Assembly (NCBI GenBank): GCA_024349245.1
Contig: JALDNG010000020.1
Location: forward strand, 21,603,501 to 21,667,500
Direction of reading: 5' to 3'
Length of the DNA: 64,000 bases
From: Neodontobutis hainanensis
Taxonomy: Eukaryota > Chordata > Actinopteri > Gobiiformes > Odontobutidae
Position numbers and translations under genes: made by a program. Under the pieces are notes generated by a model. It had not been told where the DNA came from and did no database searches. It worked only from the letters and a program-made list of their open reading frames with translations. How positions within the stretch are numbered: position 1 is the stretch's first letter; each line of letters opens with the position of its first letter. Positions 54,165 through 64,000 of this stretch are shown piece after piece.

Positions 54165-56105
54165 GTTGGAGGAAGAAAAAAGTAAAAACATGGATAGACG
54201 TAGTCTTAGAAAACGAGCAGTGAAAGTTCTTTATTTTCTTCCTTTCCTGATGAGATGCAGATCACTGGAGCTGCAAAGAATGCCACTGTGAATATCACAG
54301 AGGAGGACCAGAATCAGGGTGATCAGGGTCAGGCATCACAAAAATTTGACAGTGAAAATAATTCGCAGAGTGATGATGACATAGTAAATGTCAGTACATC
54401 ACTAAATGAGTCTTTGTGCGACTGGGCAGTTCATTTCAGGGTGTCTTTAGTAGCTTTGATTGCACTTCTGGCCATATTGAGAGTTCATCATCCTTTCTTA
54501 TCTACATACCACTACCTCCTACAGCATCCAAGTGGTTGCTGGTGGTACTTACCACTATGTCGGCATTTTGAAAGCTTTTGCAAAAAGCATGAATCGCATC
54601 TGGTCTCACATTCCAAACAGGCATGAATTTAAATTGCAGCTGAACGTAGATGGACTACCTCTGTTTAAGATTTCCTCAGTACAGTTCTGGCCAATCCTTG
54701 GCTTGCTACAGGGTGTTGTGAAAAAGCCAGTTGTTGCTCTGTTTTGTGGTGTCTCAAAGCCAAGTTGTCTGGTTGCATATTTACAAGATCTTGTCAGTGA
54801 GTTGCAAGAACTAAGCAAAGGATTCTTCATCAAAGGGAAACAGTGCTTCTTAAAGGTCAATTCTGTCATCTGTGATGCGCCAGCAAGAGCTTTCATTAAA
54901 GGAACAAAAAGTCCTACTGGTTACTCAGGATGTGACAAGTGTGTTCAAACAGGTGTTAATCTTAAACACAGAATGACTTTTCCAGAAGTTAACAGCGCAC
55001 TCCGGACAGATCTGTCTTTCAAAATGATGAATGATGAAGACCATCACGTGACAAAGTCACCATTAACTAATGTAGGTTTAGGCATGGTGTCATGCTTTCC
55101 ACATGATTGTATGCACCTTGTCTGTCTTGGGGTAGTGCGGAGACTGTTGGATTTATGGATTGAATCAGGGCCTTTGCTATCCCGCTTGTCTTCTCATCAG
55201 ATGAAGCATATCTCTAGTGCACTCGTAGGCTTAAGAGGTTTCATTCCTATGGACTTCACTCGTAAACCAAGAGGGCTTTTAGAAAGACTCTGGTGGAAAG
55301 CCACAGAGTTGTGACAGTTCTTGTTGTACATGGGGCCAATGGTTCTCCAAAATGTGCTGTCGGGTTCAGTCTACAAAAATTTCATGTTGTTATCAGTTGC
55401 CATTTTCATCCTTGCAAGTCCTTCATTGTCTGCAGATCTTCATGACTTTGCACACACATTACTTGTGTCATTTGTGACACATTTTGGCAAACTGTATGGT
55501 CCAGAATTTGTCACTTACAATCTTCACAGACTAACCCATCTTTCTGAGGCTGTTCGAATAAATGGAAATCTTGACCTAATATCTGGATTTTCATTTGAGG
55601 ATTATCTAGGTAAGATGAAAAAGATGATAAGAACCCCGCATCATCCACTAGTCCAGGTTATTCAGCGAATCTCTGAAATGGATCCTTTTACAGGAAATGA
55701 TTAAGCTTCACATGGAAAGAGAAGGTTGCAGAAGGAGCATGATTCTGGCCCACTTCCACCCTCTATGATGACCATATTTGTACTTCAGTTCCAGGAGCTT
55801 GTCATAGGTGGTACCAAAATAGATCCCTAGCGAGGGAGACATATGTGTTAAGATTGGTGGCCGCATTGCTTTGATTGACAATATCCTTCAGTGTCAGGAC
55901 AAAATATTTATTGTCTTCAGAGAATATGAATTAATGGAACCATTTTTGAGTATCCTCTGAGTTCATGTGATTTGGGCATCTACCTGGTTGGAAAAATCTC
56001 ATCGAGGCTGAAAACCATTGAGTTATTTGACCATGTTGAGAAGTATGTGAGGTTGCCGAATCAAGACAAATTTGTTGCAGTGCCATTGCTGCATTTGTGC
56101 CACTG
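54165..56105 (+). pseudogene. CACTA/EnSpm-like (Tnp2-type) transposase, broken
   Basis: Seen: LQLNVDGLPLFK (54636), PVVALFCGVSKPS, NSVICDAPARAFIKG (54856), the zinc-finger-like GYSGCDKCVQTG (54922), FPHDCMHLVCLGVVRRLLDL (55096), then YGPEFVTYNLHRLTHLSEAV and FSFEDYLGKMKKMIRTPHHP (55498-55660), and a C-terminal LGIYLVGKISSRLKTIEL to about 56105. Inference: the aspartates of VDG, CDAP and HDCMH would be the catalytic acids, with the layout of Tnp2 transposases (GYLAC..C and IDVMH motifs in plants). Defects: frameshift with small deletion near 54510, TGA stop at 55312, and a further frameshift near 55950. It could be another DDE superfamily with a similar layout. Confidence 0.75.
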
Positions 56106-56326
56106 ATTTCATTTAGCCCTTTCTTATTGTGCAGCCTTTTTTAAGCTGTGCTCTGCCCTTTTCTTAAAAGGACTTTGCAAAATTCATTTGAACTGAACAA
56201 TGGTCACTTAATTTTCATCAAGCTTTGTTCATAATCACATCTATTTCTAATGTCTTTTATGTTTTACTTGTTCTATATCTTTTAAGCAGCTTTCTGAAAG
56301 TGTACTCACCCTTAGCCTATCTAACA

Positions 56327-56862
56327 TGTAAATGAGTTTGTTTCTTCATGGCAACGGATTTGGAGAAATGTGCATCACTGTCTCAGCAATGGATGCCCTG
56401 CAGGGAATTGGTGCCTTCAGAATGAGAGTCCAAACAGCTAATTAAAACATCACAATCCACAAGTAGTCCACACCAATCCAGTCCATCAGTTAACATCTGG
56501 AGAAGAAAAAGGTTGCACGCTTACAGCTTAAGTCATAAAGTCCACTGTTTTAGACTGTTTCTGTTTGTAAACAGTGCTTGATTTGTGCAGATTTCTCTCC
56601 TGACATTTCATTATAGACACGTATTTCATCCAAAAGTAACAGTTTTAAGTTAAAAATGTCTTGATGATAGATTTGTTTACTAACGTGCTGCTTTTGGCTT
56701 CACAAAATATTAATTGGTGGACTGGACTGGAGTTGTGTAAATTATTTTGCTATTTTTACCCTTTGTTTCTCTGCAAATTATTCATTAATGAGCAAGTGAT
56801 GTGAAGCTACACTTTACCAAATCCATTCCCATGAAGAAACAAACTCATCTGCATCTTAGGTG
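56327..56862. mobile_element. MITE with about 36-bp inverted ends
   Basis: AATGAGTTTGTTTCTTCATG at 56331 is mirrored by CATGAAGAAACAAACTCATC near 56830, with ATGGATTTGG extending both arms. There is no ORF. It sits just 3' of the transposase pseudogene. Confidence 0.8.
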
Positions 56863-56883
56863 GTGTGGTACAGCAAATAACAT

Positions 56884-57425
56884 TACTTACTTACTTACTT
56901 AATCCTCTTTATCCCCATAAGGATAGGGACATAAGGCCACTATCATCTAACCTCATATTGTAGCTCGCTCCAGGTTAGATGCATTTTTTCCAGCTCTGAT
57001 GTCACTGTCCTCCTCTAGGTGATCTTTGGTCTTCCTTGTCTTCTCTTACCAGGTGGTGTCCATTTTAAGTGCCACATTCGGGATGTGGTGCTGGTCCATT
57101 CTTAATAAATGCCCAAGCCATCTCAACCGTCTGCATTTGATCTCAACCACCACACTGTTCTTCTCTATAGCTCTACAGTACATAACTTACAGGTCGGCCA
57201 TAGTCAGCAAAGGTGCTATGAGCCTTACCAAGATGTGCATTAATATCTTGCCAACTGCATTGTCAGTGCCAAATGAACTTTCCAGGTAGGTGAATTCCTC
57301 ACAAGTGGGCTGCCATCAACTGTGATCCAATTGGACTGATGCACATAACTTGGGTCTTGATGGTAATGATATTAAGACCTGTCTGGTTGGCAATGTTGTG
57401 CAGCCTAGTTATTTTCAGTTGCAAA
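56884..57425 (-). mobile_element. RTE-like LINE, 3' end
   Basis: The minus strand encodes LHNIANQTGLNIITIKTQVM and then RRLRWLGHLLRMDQHHIPNV with KTRKTKDHLEEDS, the C-terminal region of an RTE/Proto2-type reverse transcriptase. It ends in an AAGT-type tetramer tail at 56884-56901. The 5' part is truncated. Confidence 0.75.
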
Positions 57426-57784
57426 GAAATAAATTTTATTTTGGAAAACATTCCAGTATTTTTCCAGTGTTCTTCAGTGGAGGACTTATTTTTATTCTGG
57501 AAGTGGACTTTAATGGGACATTTCACCCGAAAATTAAATTCTGCTGTAAATTTACTAATTTGTTGCATAACAACGTACACACGGGTATTAATCTTGGTTT
57601 GCCTGTATAGTTTTTATTTGGATTCTAAAATGGATGTTATTCTTTGACTTGCATTCTGTGAATAACCAAGGAAGACAAAAATCTTCAGCTAAATATCGTT
57701 TTTAATGTTTTACTCAAGAAAAAAGTAACAGAAATTTTTCATTTTTGATTAACTATCTGGGTGTCAGGGCAGAAAAATCAAAAA
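57426..57784. other. space between LINE and foldback element
   Basis: No recognisable coding or repeat structure. Confidence 0.4.
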
Positions 57785-58398
57785 CACACTATATTTCCAA
57801 AAGTATTCGCTCACCCTCTTCCAGTGAACAGGTTTGACTACTTCAGTAATATTCTTGAGTACAAATTTTAATGTTAAAGCATATAATGATATTCTAATTT
57901 TATAGCAACAGTTTGGACATGACCCTTTTCTATTATAACATGACAATGCCTCTGTGTATGAGGCAATCTTAAAAAATAAATTATTGATTGAGTCAGTGTG
58001 GAAGAACTTGACTGGTCTGCAGAAACCTTCACAGAACCTTTACAGAAGAGGTTGTCAAAATACTTTTATCCATAGAGTGAATATACAAGTCACTGGTGTT
58101 TAGTGATGAGTTTTTGGCTCAAGGTCTGCATTTAAAGTCACACCAGAAGTGTTCAGCTGCGATTAGGAGTGGGTTTCTGCAGACCAGTCAAGTTCTTCCA
58201 CCCTGACTCAATCAATCATTTATTTTGTAAGATTGCCTCATACACAGAGGCAGTGTCATGTTATAATCAAAATGGGTCCTGTCCAAACTGTTGCTATAAA
58301 ATTAGCATTAACATCCAGATTTGTTCATGGAAATGACTAAAGTAGTCAAACCTGTTCACTAGAAGCAGGTGAGCAAATACTTTTGGCAATGTAGTGTA
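57785..58398. mobile_element. Tc1-derived foldback element
   Basis: Long inverted arms. CACTATATTTCCAAAAGTAT at left matches the complement of the right end (ACTTTTGGCAATGTAGTG). The arms continue inward through AACTTGACTGGTCTGCAGAA at about 57997 and its complement TTCTGCAGACCAGTCAAGTT at about 58175. TA follows the right end. There is no ORF. Confidence 0.85.
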
Positions 58399-58476
58399 TG
58401 TGTGCAAAAAAAAAGTTTACGCCTGTGTATATACTTGTAAATACTACACTTGTTTATTTTTTATTTACAAACAGAC

Positions 58477-58663
58477 ATGTTCAAAATTGTTGAATTTGTT
58501 GAGTCACATGAGGTGGAGCTGGTTACAGCCATTTGGTTGGAGAATGGCCAGTGCTATTGGCCTAATTCACTGAAGGGTATGGCCCTTCACCTGGCCATTA
58601 AAAACAAAACTCCTCCTAAATGTGACTGGCGAAGTTGGAAAGTCCGAACAATGTTTTCAACAG
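58477..58663 (+). CDS. DUF4806 gene exon 1
   Basis: Acceptor TTTACAAACAG precedes the ATG by two bases. Donor CAG/GTAAAT, ends phase 1. It encodes the conserved FVESHEVELVTAIWLENGQC and YWPNSLKG segment. Confidence 0.8.
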
Positions 58664-61600
58664 GTAAATTTGACATTTTCATGCTAGGTTTCACTTTTTA
58701 TTCCACATTATTGTAACTTTATTTATTCTTGATCATAAGTTAATTGTTATGTAATGTGGGATCATAGAATTCTGTAGTCCATTCTTAGATTATATTGTCC
58801 ACTCAGCAGCCTAACAGACCATTATTAGGTTCAGCACTGTATTTCATATGTTGTATTTGTAATTTGTAAGATTAGCCTCGTGAAGTACTAAGTTTTTATC
58901 TAATTGAGTGATCCTGAAAATATTTTGAAAATTGAAAATTCAACTGAATTTTGCAGACAGCTTTGAAGAGGGCAGAAGGAAGGCTAAAGAGGCAGAGACC
59001 TGGTCATACGCAGAAATGTCTGGACAGAAACCACCAAGGCGTAAAATGTACAGATATTTGTTCAGCATTTCACTGGTGCTATATCTTGATGCGTTCAGGC
59101 TGTATTTAAAGACCTGTTTTCCAGATTTATTTTATTTTATTAGCAAGAAGTTGGCGATTTAGAAGTTTCCATTTCATTTTGATTAATCATTTTTTTGTTT
59201 AAAATAGGAAGTGTTCGAATTGGCCCACCTGGAGGTTGCTTACTGGACTTAGAGGAGGAGTCTGGCCCACCCCCCAAGCAACTTCTTCCACCTGCCCCCA
59301 CTATAAACCTCCCTGTAGTCATCCCAAACACCACTTTCACCCCTGTTCCCATCACCACATTCCCAGCAGCAGCACCACAAGGGTCATATACAGAGATGTT
59401 GCAAAATTGGCAGCCGATGGACGATGTGCCACGTGAGTGTATTCCTTCGCTTTTGATTTGACTTTCTTTTGTAAGTATTTCATTTGAAGGACTTTCTCCT
59501 CAATTCACAACAGTGTTCTTTTATAGCGCTGCGGAGTTGTCAGACTTTCCGAATTGCCCCCCAGCAATCATCAGAACCAGGTTGGTCCTACAGTGATTTC
59601 CACTCAGTTTAAGTTTATCGTTCTTTTTTAATAAGACTGACGATGACATTGTGCAGTTTTGTAGTGTGTATTATATTGTAAATGTCTTTAACTTAGCCCT
59701 GCTGAGGGAGGTTTTAACAAAATTAGAGATGGTGCTGGACCAGCAATCCACCATCCTCAGATTGTTGCAGCTGCGGGAAGACCAGGGACAGCTTTTGGAC
59801 ATTGAGGAAGGTTTGCTGCCCCTGCAAGACCTTCCACAACTGCTCAGCCTTGAGCAAAGGAATCAGCAAAGCCCAGATTACATTTTACAAACTCGGTCCT
59901 GGAGCGCCGATATCCCTGCAGAGTTTAGCTCCAACCATAGTATATATCACATGCCTATAGCCTTACAGTAATCCTGAAGACACTTTTAAGTGTGTTCAGA
60001 TGTGTTTGATCAGGGTTGGAGCTAAACCCTCACTTAAGGACACTGGCCCTCCAGGACCCAGGCTGTAAGGGTGGTTTCTCTACAGTGGTTCAGTCTGTAT
60101 GATAGCCAAAGGACTAAGAAGCGTTATCAGCACAATAGTATAAAACTGCGCATTTTATTACCACGCACTGCCACTTATACCAACATTGAAAATAAGTGCA
60201 GTTAGAATAGCTAAATATGTGGGAGAGCATTAAGGGACTAAATTGTATTGCAACTTCACTATTAACCTTGAATCACTAGTTAGAGATGGAGAAAAAGAGG
60301 AAGAGAAAGCAGAGCCCCAAGAAGAGCTACAGCAAAGAAAAGAGGCAGCAAAGGAAAGTGACAGAGCAACAGTTACAATCTTCTTTTATCTCTTCTTTGG
60401 CCATATGTATGTATCCCAAATGTGAGACATTCAAACTGTCTAATCAGCAGATTACAGCTCCACCCACCGTGCAAAAGGTGACAATCAGAAGACCATCGAT
60501 GTGTACACATGTTGACACAAGACTTGATCACTGTCAGCACCTCTGTGCCTTCAGGAATGGCACTTGTAGTAATGGAAAGGGGGTGGAAACAGCAAAACAA
60601 ACATCTTTGTCCAATTTCAAATATCTTTAAATTTCCAGACCGTTTTTATAACAACCTTTCTTTAATTATATATTTTTTGTACTTTAATTAATTGTTGAAA
60701 TATACATATTTAAACAGTGGATATACAAAAATGTTTTATTGAGATTTTTTTTCTCTTTTTAATTCTGTTTTAGATAAACTGGTTGTGGCTTATTGGTGGG
60801 GCAGACGTGCACGACTGCACCTGGGCAATATTAAAGAGGTTGATTGCCAACTCTCTGGCGAAGAACCTTAATTGGAGAGGAGTCAATGGAAAGACTTCAG
60901 TGGCCACTCTTCAACTCGTGATTAGTAAGGAGACAGTATCCCCCGATTTTACAAGTCTTAGGCCTAGTCCCGGACTAAAATGTAATTCTGAGCTGATCTT
61001 TAAATATATCAGTGCCTTTGTTTTGTCTCAAGCTTCATAACAATTATTTTTTTATTAAGTCACATTTATAAAAAAATTACTTAGATGTCCTAATTGAACT
61101 ATGTACTAATCCTGGCTTAGTCTAAGCCCTGTCTGTGAAACCAGGCCTATATATGTTTACATACAAAGTTAGCTATTTCTGTAGTGGGTACGAGTAAATA
61201 CAGTTCTTTACAATCTGTAATAAACATTATCATTATTTAGGTCGCTTAATCAAATCATGTTACACAGTAGGCACAACAACAGCATGGCTAAACTAAGGAT
61301 CATTTTTAATTACTTTGAGACAATATGCTTTTTCTTTTTAATTTATATGAATTATTTCCTCTCTCATGTGCAAAAACCATCAAATGTAAATTACAGTTTA
61401 CTTGCTAACACATTTGCAGTTCTTATAATTTTTTTATAGAATAAATTGTATTTAATCAATCTGAATAATTTAACAATTATTTACAATAATTTAAAATAAT
61501 ATATTATTAATAAGCAGTAAACTTAATTACTGTCATAAATATTAGTTTTGTATTTTTACTGTAATAATAAAAATTATAATTATCCATCCATCCATCCATC

Positions 61601-62960
61601 TTTTACCACTTATCTGGGGCCGGGTCGCGGGGGCAGCAGTCTAAGCAGAGACGTCCAGACTTCCCTCTCCCCAGACACTTTCTCCAGCTCTTCCGGGGGG
61701 ATACCGAGGCGTTCCCAGGCCAGCCGAGAGACAGTCCCTCCAGCGTGTCCTAGGTCTTCCCTGGGGTCTCCTCCCGGTGGAACCTTATCTCTCCTCACCT
61801 TATCTCTAAGGGAGCACCCCGCCACCCTGTGGGGAAAGCTCATTTCGGCTGCTTGTATCCGGGATCTTGTTCTTTCAGTCATGACCCAAAGCTCATGATT
61901 AAACTACCGTAATATTATATTAATTATGAATTATAATGTAAAATATTTATTATTTTTAAAATTAAACATAAGTAAAGAATTTTTATTACTGCCATAAATA
62001 TTAGCTTTACTGTTGTAATAATAATAATAATAATAATAATATTAATACAAATATTAAGATTATATTTCATATCAATAGTAGATGATTTAATCAATCTGAA
62101 TATTATATGAATAATAATTAATAAGGTAAAATAATATATAAAATTAATTCAAGTAATATAAATATTAATTAATTTTAAAATAAATAATTGCCATTACTAC
62201 CATGAATATTAGTTTTGTCATTTAACTTTATTAATATTATTATTATAATACTGATCAAAATATCAAAATTATGCTTAATATTAATAAGAAATTATTTGAT
62301 CAATCTTAATATTATATTAATATTGTAAAATATATAATATAAATTAAGTAAATTTAGAATGCAACAAAATTTGTTGAGCTTGCATTTACCGTTTCCCACA
62401 TTTGTATGCATGTTAATGGAAGTCAATAGAATGAAAAGTGCATTACTCATAGAGCAATGAGAAGCATAACACAAATTTTTTATTTTATAAAATGTATTCA
62501 ATTTTTTTGTCATTTTAAATTTGGAATATATTTCTGAATGGTATACTTGTAGAAATAGCAAATTAATGTTTTATTCAGTTTTATATTATGGTCTTTGAAT
62601 TTGGTCTTCTGGTCTGTATTTACGTATTTACCTATGTTTGGAAGTGATTACATCTGAGTGAAAGAGGAAAAAAATCCGATCTAGTCATATAAAAGATCTA
62701 TGTATAAAAGAGCAATGATAACCGGAGTATTGAGAAATTGTTCCTAGGGATTTTAAATTTCATAGAGACTTTACATTTATTTTATTTTTATGTATTATAT
62801 ATTGTATTATTTCTTTATTTCAAAAGCTGCAGTTTGGAGAAACCCCATCACTGCTAATGCCGCTGAAATGGAGGTTGAAGGGACCATAAGGAGGTGGCTC
62901 CAGCTGGCAGCTGATCGAGAGGGCGGGCGCAAGAGACGGCTTTTGGAGAAGGCTGTCTAA
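58477..62960 (+). CDS. DUF4806-domain protein of the transposon, seven exons
   Basis: Seen: exons 58477-58663, 58957-59040, 59208-59432, 59527-59580, 59697-about 59890, 60774-60924 and 62827-62960 (stop TAA). Splice phases agree at every junction. The N-terminus FKIVEFVESHEVELVTAIWL precedes RRKAKEAETWSYAEMSG, a Pro-rich stretch (exon 3) and a predicted coiled coil (LTKLEMVLDQQSTILRLLQL, exon 5). The C-terminal two exons (LKRLIANSLAKNLNWRGVNG, then AVWRNPITANAAEMEVEGTI) match the DUF4806 type. Known: DUF4806 proteins occur widely next to animal transposon genes; their biochemical role is unknown. Inference: an accessory DNA- or transposase-binding protein, by analogy with TnpA of CACTA elements. 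A MITE begins right after codon LQ of exon 5, so the gene may be disrupted. Confidence 0.75.
58957..59040 (+). CDS. DUF4806 gene exon 2
   Basis: Acceptor GAATTTTGCAG, donor AGGC/GTAAAA. It encodes a basic segment, FEEGRRKAKEAETWSYAEMS. Confidence 0.75.
59208..59432 (+). CDS. DUF4806 gene exon 3
   Basis: Acceptor GTTTAAAATAG, donor CCAC/GTGAGT. It encodes GPPGGCLLDLEEESGPPPKQ and a Pro/Thr-rich low-complexity run. Confidence 0.75.
59527..59580 (+). CDS. DUF4806 gene exon 4
   Basis: Acceptor CTTTTATAG, donor CCAG/GTTGGT, 54 nt (PLRSCQTFRIAPQQSSEP). Confidence 0.65.
59697..59890 (+). CDS. DUF4806 gene exon 5 (coiled coil), 3' edge lost
   Basis: Acceptor TTTAACTTAG. It is Leu-rich heptad-like (LLREVLTKLEMVLDQQSTIL) and ends at a MITE boundary without a GT donor. 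Confidence 0.7.
59892..60065. mobile_element. MITE at the end of DUF4806 exon 5
   Basis: CGGTCCTGGAGCGCC and CAGAGTTTAGCTCCAACC at left are mirrored by GGTTGGAGCTAAACCCTC and GGCCCTCCAGGACCC at right. This matches an abundant palindromic fish element. Confidence 0.8.
60066..60773. other. DUF4806 gene intron 5 remainder
   Basis: It holds two overlapping Lys/Glu-rich frames (for example EKKRKRKQSPKKSYSKEKRQ from 60286). They lack good splice borders, and I do not assign them to the gene. Confidence 0.35.
60774..60924 (+). CDS. DUF4806 gene exon 6
   Basis: Acceptor TTCTGTTTTAG, donor ATTA/GTAAGG. It encodes the first half of the DUF4806 domain (NWLWLIGG, LNWRGVNGKTSVATLQLVI). Confidence 0.8.
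61575..61905 (-). mobile_element. Rex3/RTE-like LINE 3' fragment
   Basis: CTGGGGCCGGGTCGCGGGGG through CGTTCCCAGGCCAGCCGAGA to CATGACCCAAAGCTCATGAT is the minus-strand 3' region of Rex3-type elements. It ends in the typical GATG/ATCC tetramer repeat at 61582-61600. A small internal deletion lies near 61780. Confidence 0.85.
61906..62826. other. DUF4806 gene intron 6, very AT-rich
   Basis: Long runs of ATTATTAATAT-type sequence with an AAT microsatellite at 62015-62040. Nothing coding is seen. Confidence 0.6.
62827..62960 (+). CDS. DUF4806 gene exon 7 and stop
   Basis: Acceptor TTTCAAAAG. It completes the domain (AVWRNPITANAAEMEVEGTI, RRWLQLAADREGGRKRR) and ends at TAA 62958-62960. Confidence 0.82.
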
Positions 62961-63080
62961 AGTGCGCTTATGTCTCTGTCTGTGTTGAGGGGTGGGTGGG
63001 CATGAAAGGGTTTCTGCATTTGTTTTGCATTTGTTAGTGAATATGTTCTAAAATATGTTAATGTATTTGTTTGTTATTTT

Positions 63081-63086
63081 AATAAA
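63081..63086 (+). terminator. polyadenylation signal of the DUF4806 gene
   Basis: AATAAA 121 bases after the stop codon, within an AT-rich stretch. Confidence 0.6.
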
Positions 63087-63144
63087 ATTCATTAAAAAAT
63101 ATAAATGGTTGTATTGGTGTTTTCCTGATAGATTTAAGTATGTT

Positions 63145-63398
63145 TGGCAATTTCTGGGCCACATCTGGCCCAGGGAACAAGCCGACTCTCAGCCAGAAGT
63201 GTCTTAATGTATTTGGGCCAGACCTGGGCCAAATAAGGCTTTTTACAGGGTGTGGGTCGCTTCTGGGCCAGAGGAAACTGTTTATGTATGTTTTCAGTGA
63301 ATGGGCCAGTTTTGGGTCGGGGACCCAGCCAGAACTGGCCCAGAACCAGAGCAAGGATACGGCCCAGAGGTGGGCCAGACAAATTTTGCTATCTGGGA
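63145..63398. repeat. GGGCCA/TGGCCC subterminal repeat array
   Basis: About ten copies of TGGGCCA, TGGCCCA or close variants in both orientations within 250 bp, ending near TTTGCTATCTGGGAC. Their density and mixed orientation match the subterminal binding-site arrays of CACTA elements. Confidence 0.75.
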
Positions 63399-63399
63399 C

Positions 63400-63543
63400 A
63401 GTATTAAGAACTGGGGTATGTAAACCTTTGACTAGGGTCATTTGGGTATTTTCTATTGTCATTATGATCTAAAAAGAGTCAACACAGTTGTTTAACAATT
63501 AATCAATAAATAAAAAAAAAAAATTGTGAGCACAGCTGTATAA
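63400..63543. mobile_element. Tc1-like element end remnant
   Basis: AAGAACTGGGGTATGTAAAC, then GGTCATTTGGGTATTTTC and a final GAGCACAGCTGTA resemble the 3' end of a known fish Tc1-like family. No transposase is present. Confidence 0.5.
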
Positions 63544-64000
63544 TCCTACTCCTGGTCTCTCTCCATAAAGATGAAATCAGCAGCAGGGAGCGCTGTGCTG
63601 AAAGCCAGTGCTAAAGCATAGGCTGTTGTGGGAAATGTGTGGGAATAAAGGACACAGTTTACCCACTCCCATGTAACACTAAAGTAAAAAATCTGAATAT
63701 TACCAAAAAAATGTAAAAAACATGGCATTACATTTTTGTTTAATGGTAATGTTTTATGTTAAGAACATGACATCCCTTTGTGTTAATTTGTGTGACTAAA
63801 AGTGCATAGTTCTATGACTGCAGATAGATAATGACCATGTTGCAAAATAAATAATAACAACATTAATCAAATAAATAGCTACATAAAGAATGGTTTATTA
63901 CATAAAAATCTTTATTTATTAAGTAAAGTTCTCCAAAGTTTGTTAAAAGATGATCCTTCAGAGTTTATTAAAGTTTGATGTTTAACATTCATCATTTGGA
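63544..64000. other. right edge, nothing recognised
   Basis: AT-rich, with no element ends or exon-like frames seen. Confidence 0.45.

Noticed and set aside
60286..60630. Basic nuclear-protein exon (EKKRKRKQSPKK)
   Set aside because: Splice borders do not fit the phase between DUF4806 exons 5 and 6, and a second overlapping frame is equally open.
63145..63398. CRISPR-like array
   Set aside because: Repeats are short, in mixed orientation and unevenly spaced in a eukaryotic context.

Overview
The window looks like teleost fish nuclear DNA. It is AT-rich, has no bacterial-style gene packing, and carries short exons with GT/AG borders. It is crowded with element families typical of ray-finned fish: tRNA-derived SINEs, Tc1/mariner elements, Rex1, Rex3, L2, Penelope-like and DIRS-like elements. 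Family names come from protein motifs and terminal repeats read by eye; no database search was run.

Positions about 1175-38254, minus strand: one large multi-exon gene for an EF-hand plus WD40-repeat protein of the WDR49/WDR64/EFCAB8/WDR95 type. I place 23 coding exons whose splice phases agree from first to last (2368 nt, about 789 codons). A Ser/Arg-rich N-terminus is followed by a degenerate EF-hand pair and then a long run of WD repeats. The reading frame is still open at the left, so the last exons lie outside the window. A possible extra upstream exon sits at 39896-40031. The introns are full of mobile-element debris: several Tc1-like relics, Penelope-like copies and solo ends, an L1-like LINE split by a 2.3 kb insert, hAT- and Harbinger-like MITEs, and many SINEs.

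Positions 41860-53215 contain no host gene I can recognise. A DIRS-like retroelement is split or replaced by a minus-strand Rex1-like LINE. To its right are a GAGTC-rich repeat, a Tc1-like element with DD37E spacing whose right terminal repeat has been overrun by an AAT microsatellite, an internally deleted L2, and several SINEs.

Positions about 53400-63400, plus strand: the most interesting block, a decayed two-gene DNA transposon. The first gene is a broken transposase resembling the CACTA/EnSpm (Tnp2-like) class. The second is a seven-exon gene ending in a DUF4806-type domain, with a polyadenylation signal just after its stop. The right flank is an array of inverted GGGCCA/TGGCCC motifs that looks like CACTA subterminal repeats. 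Later insertions (an RTE-like LINE, a Rex3 fragment, a foldback element and two MITEs) lie in and between the two genes, and one MITE abuts or interrupts exon 5 of the DUF4806 gene.
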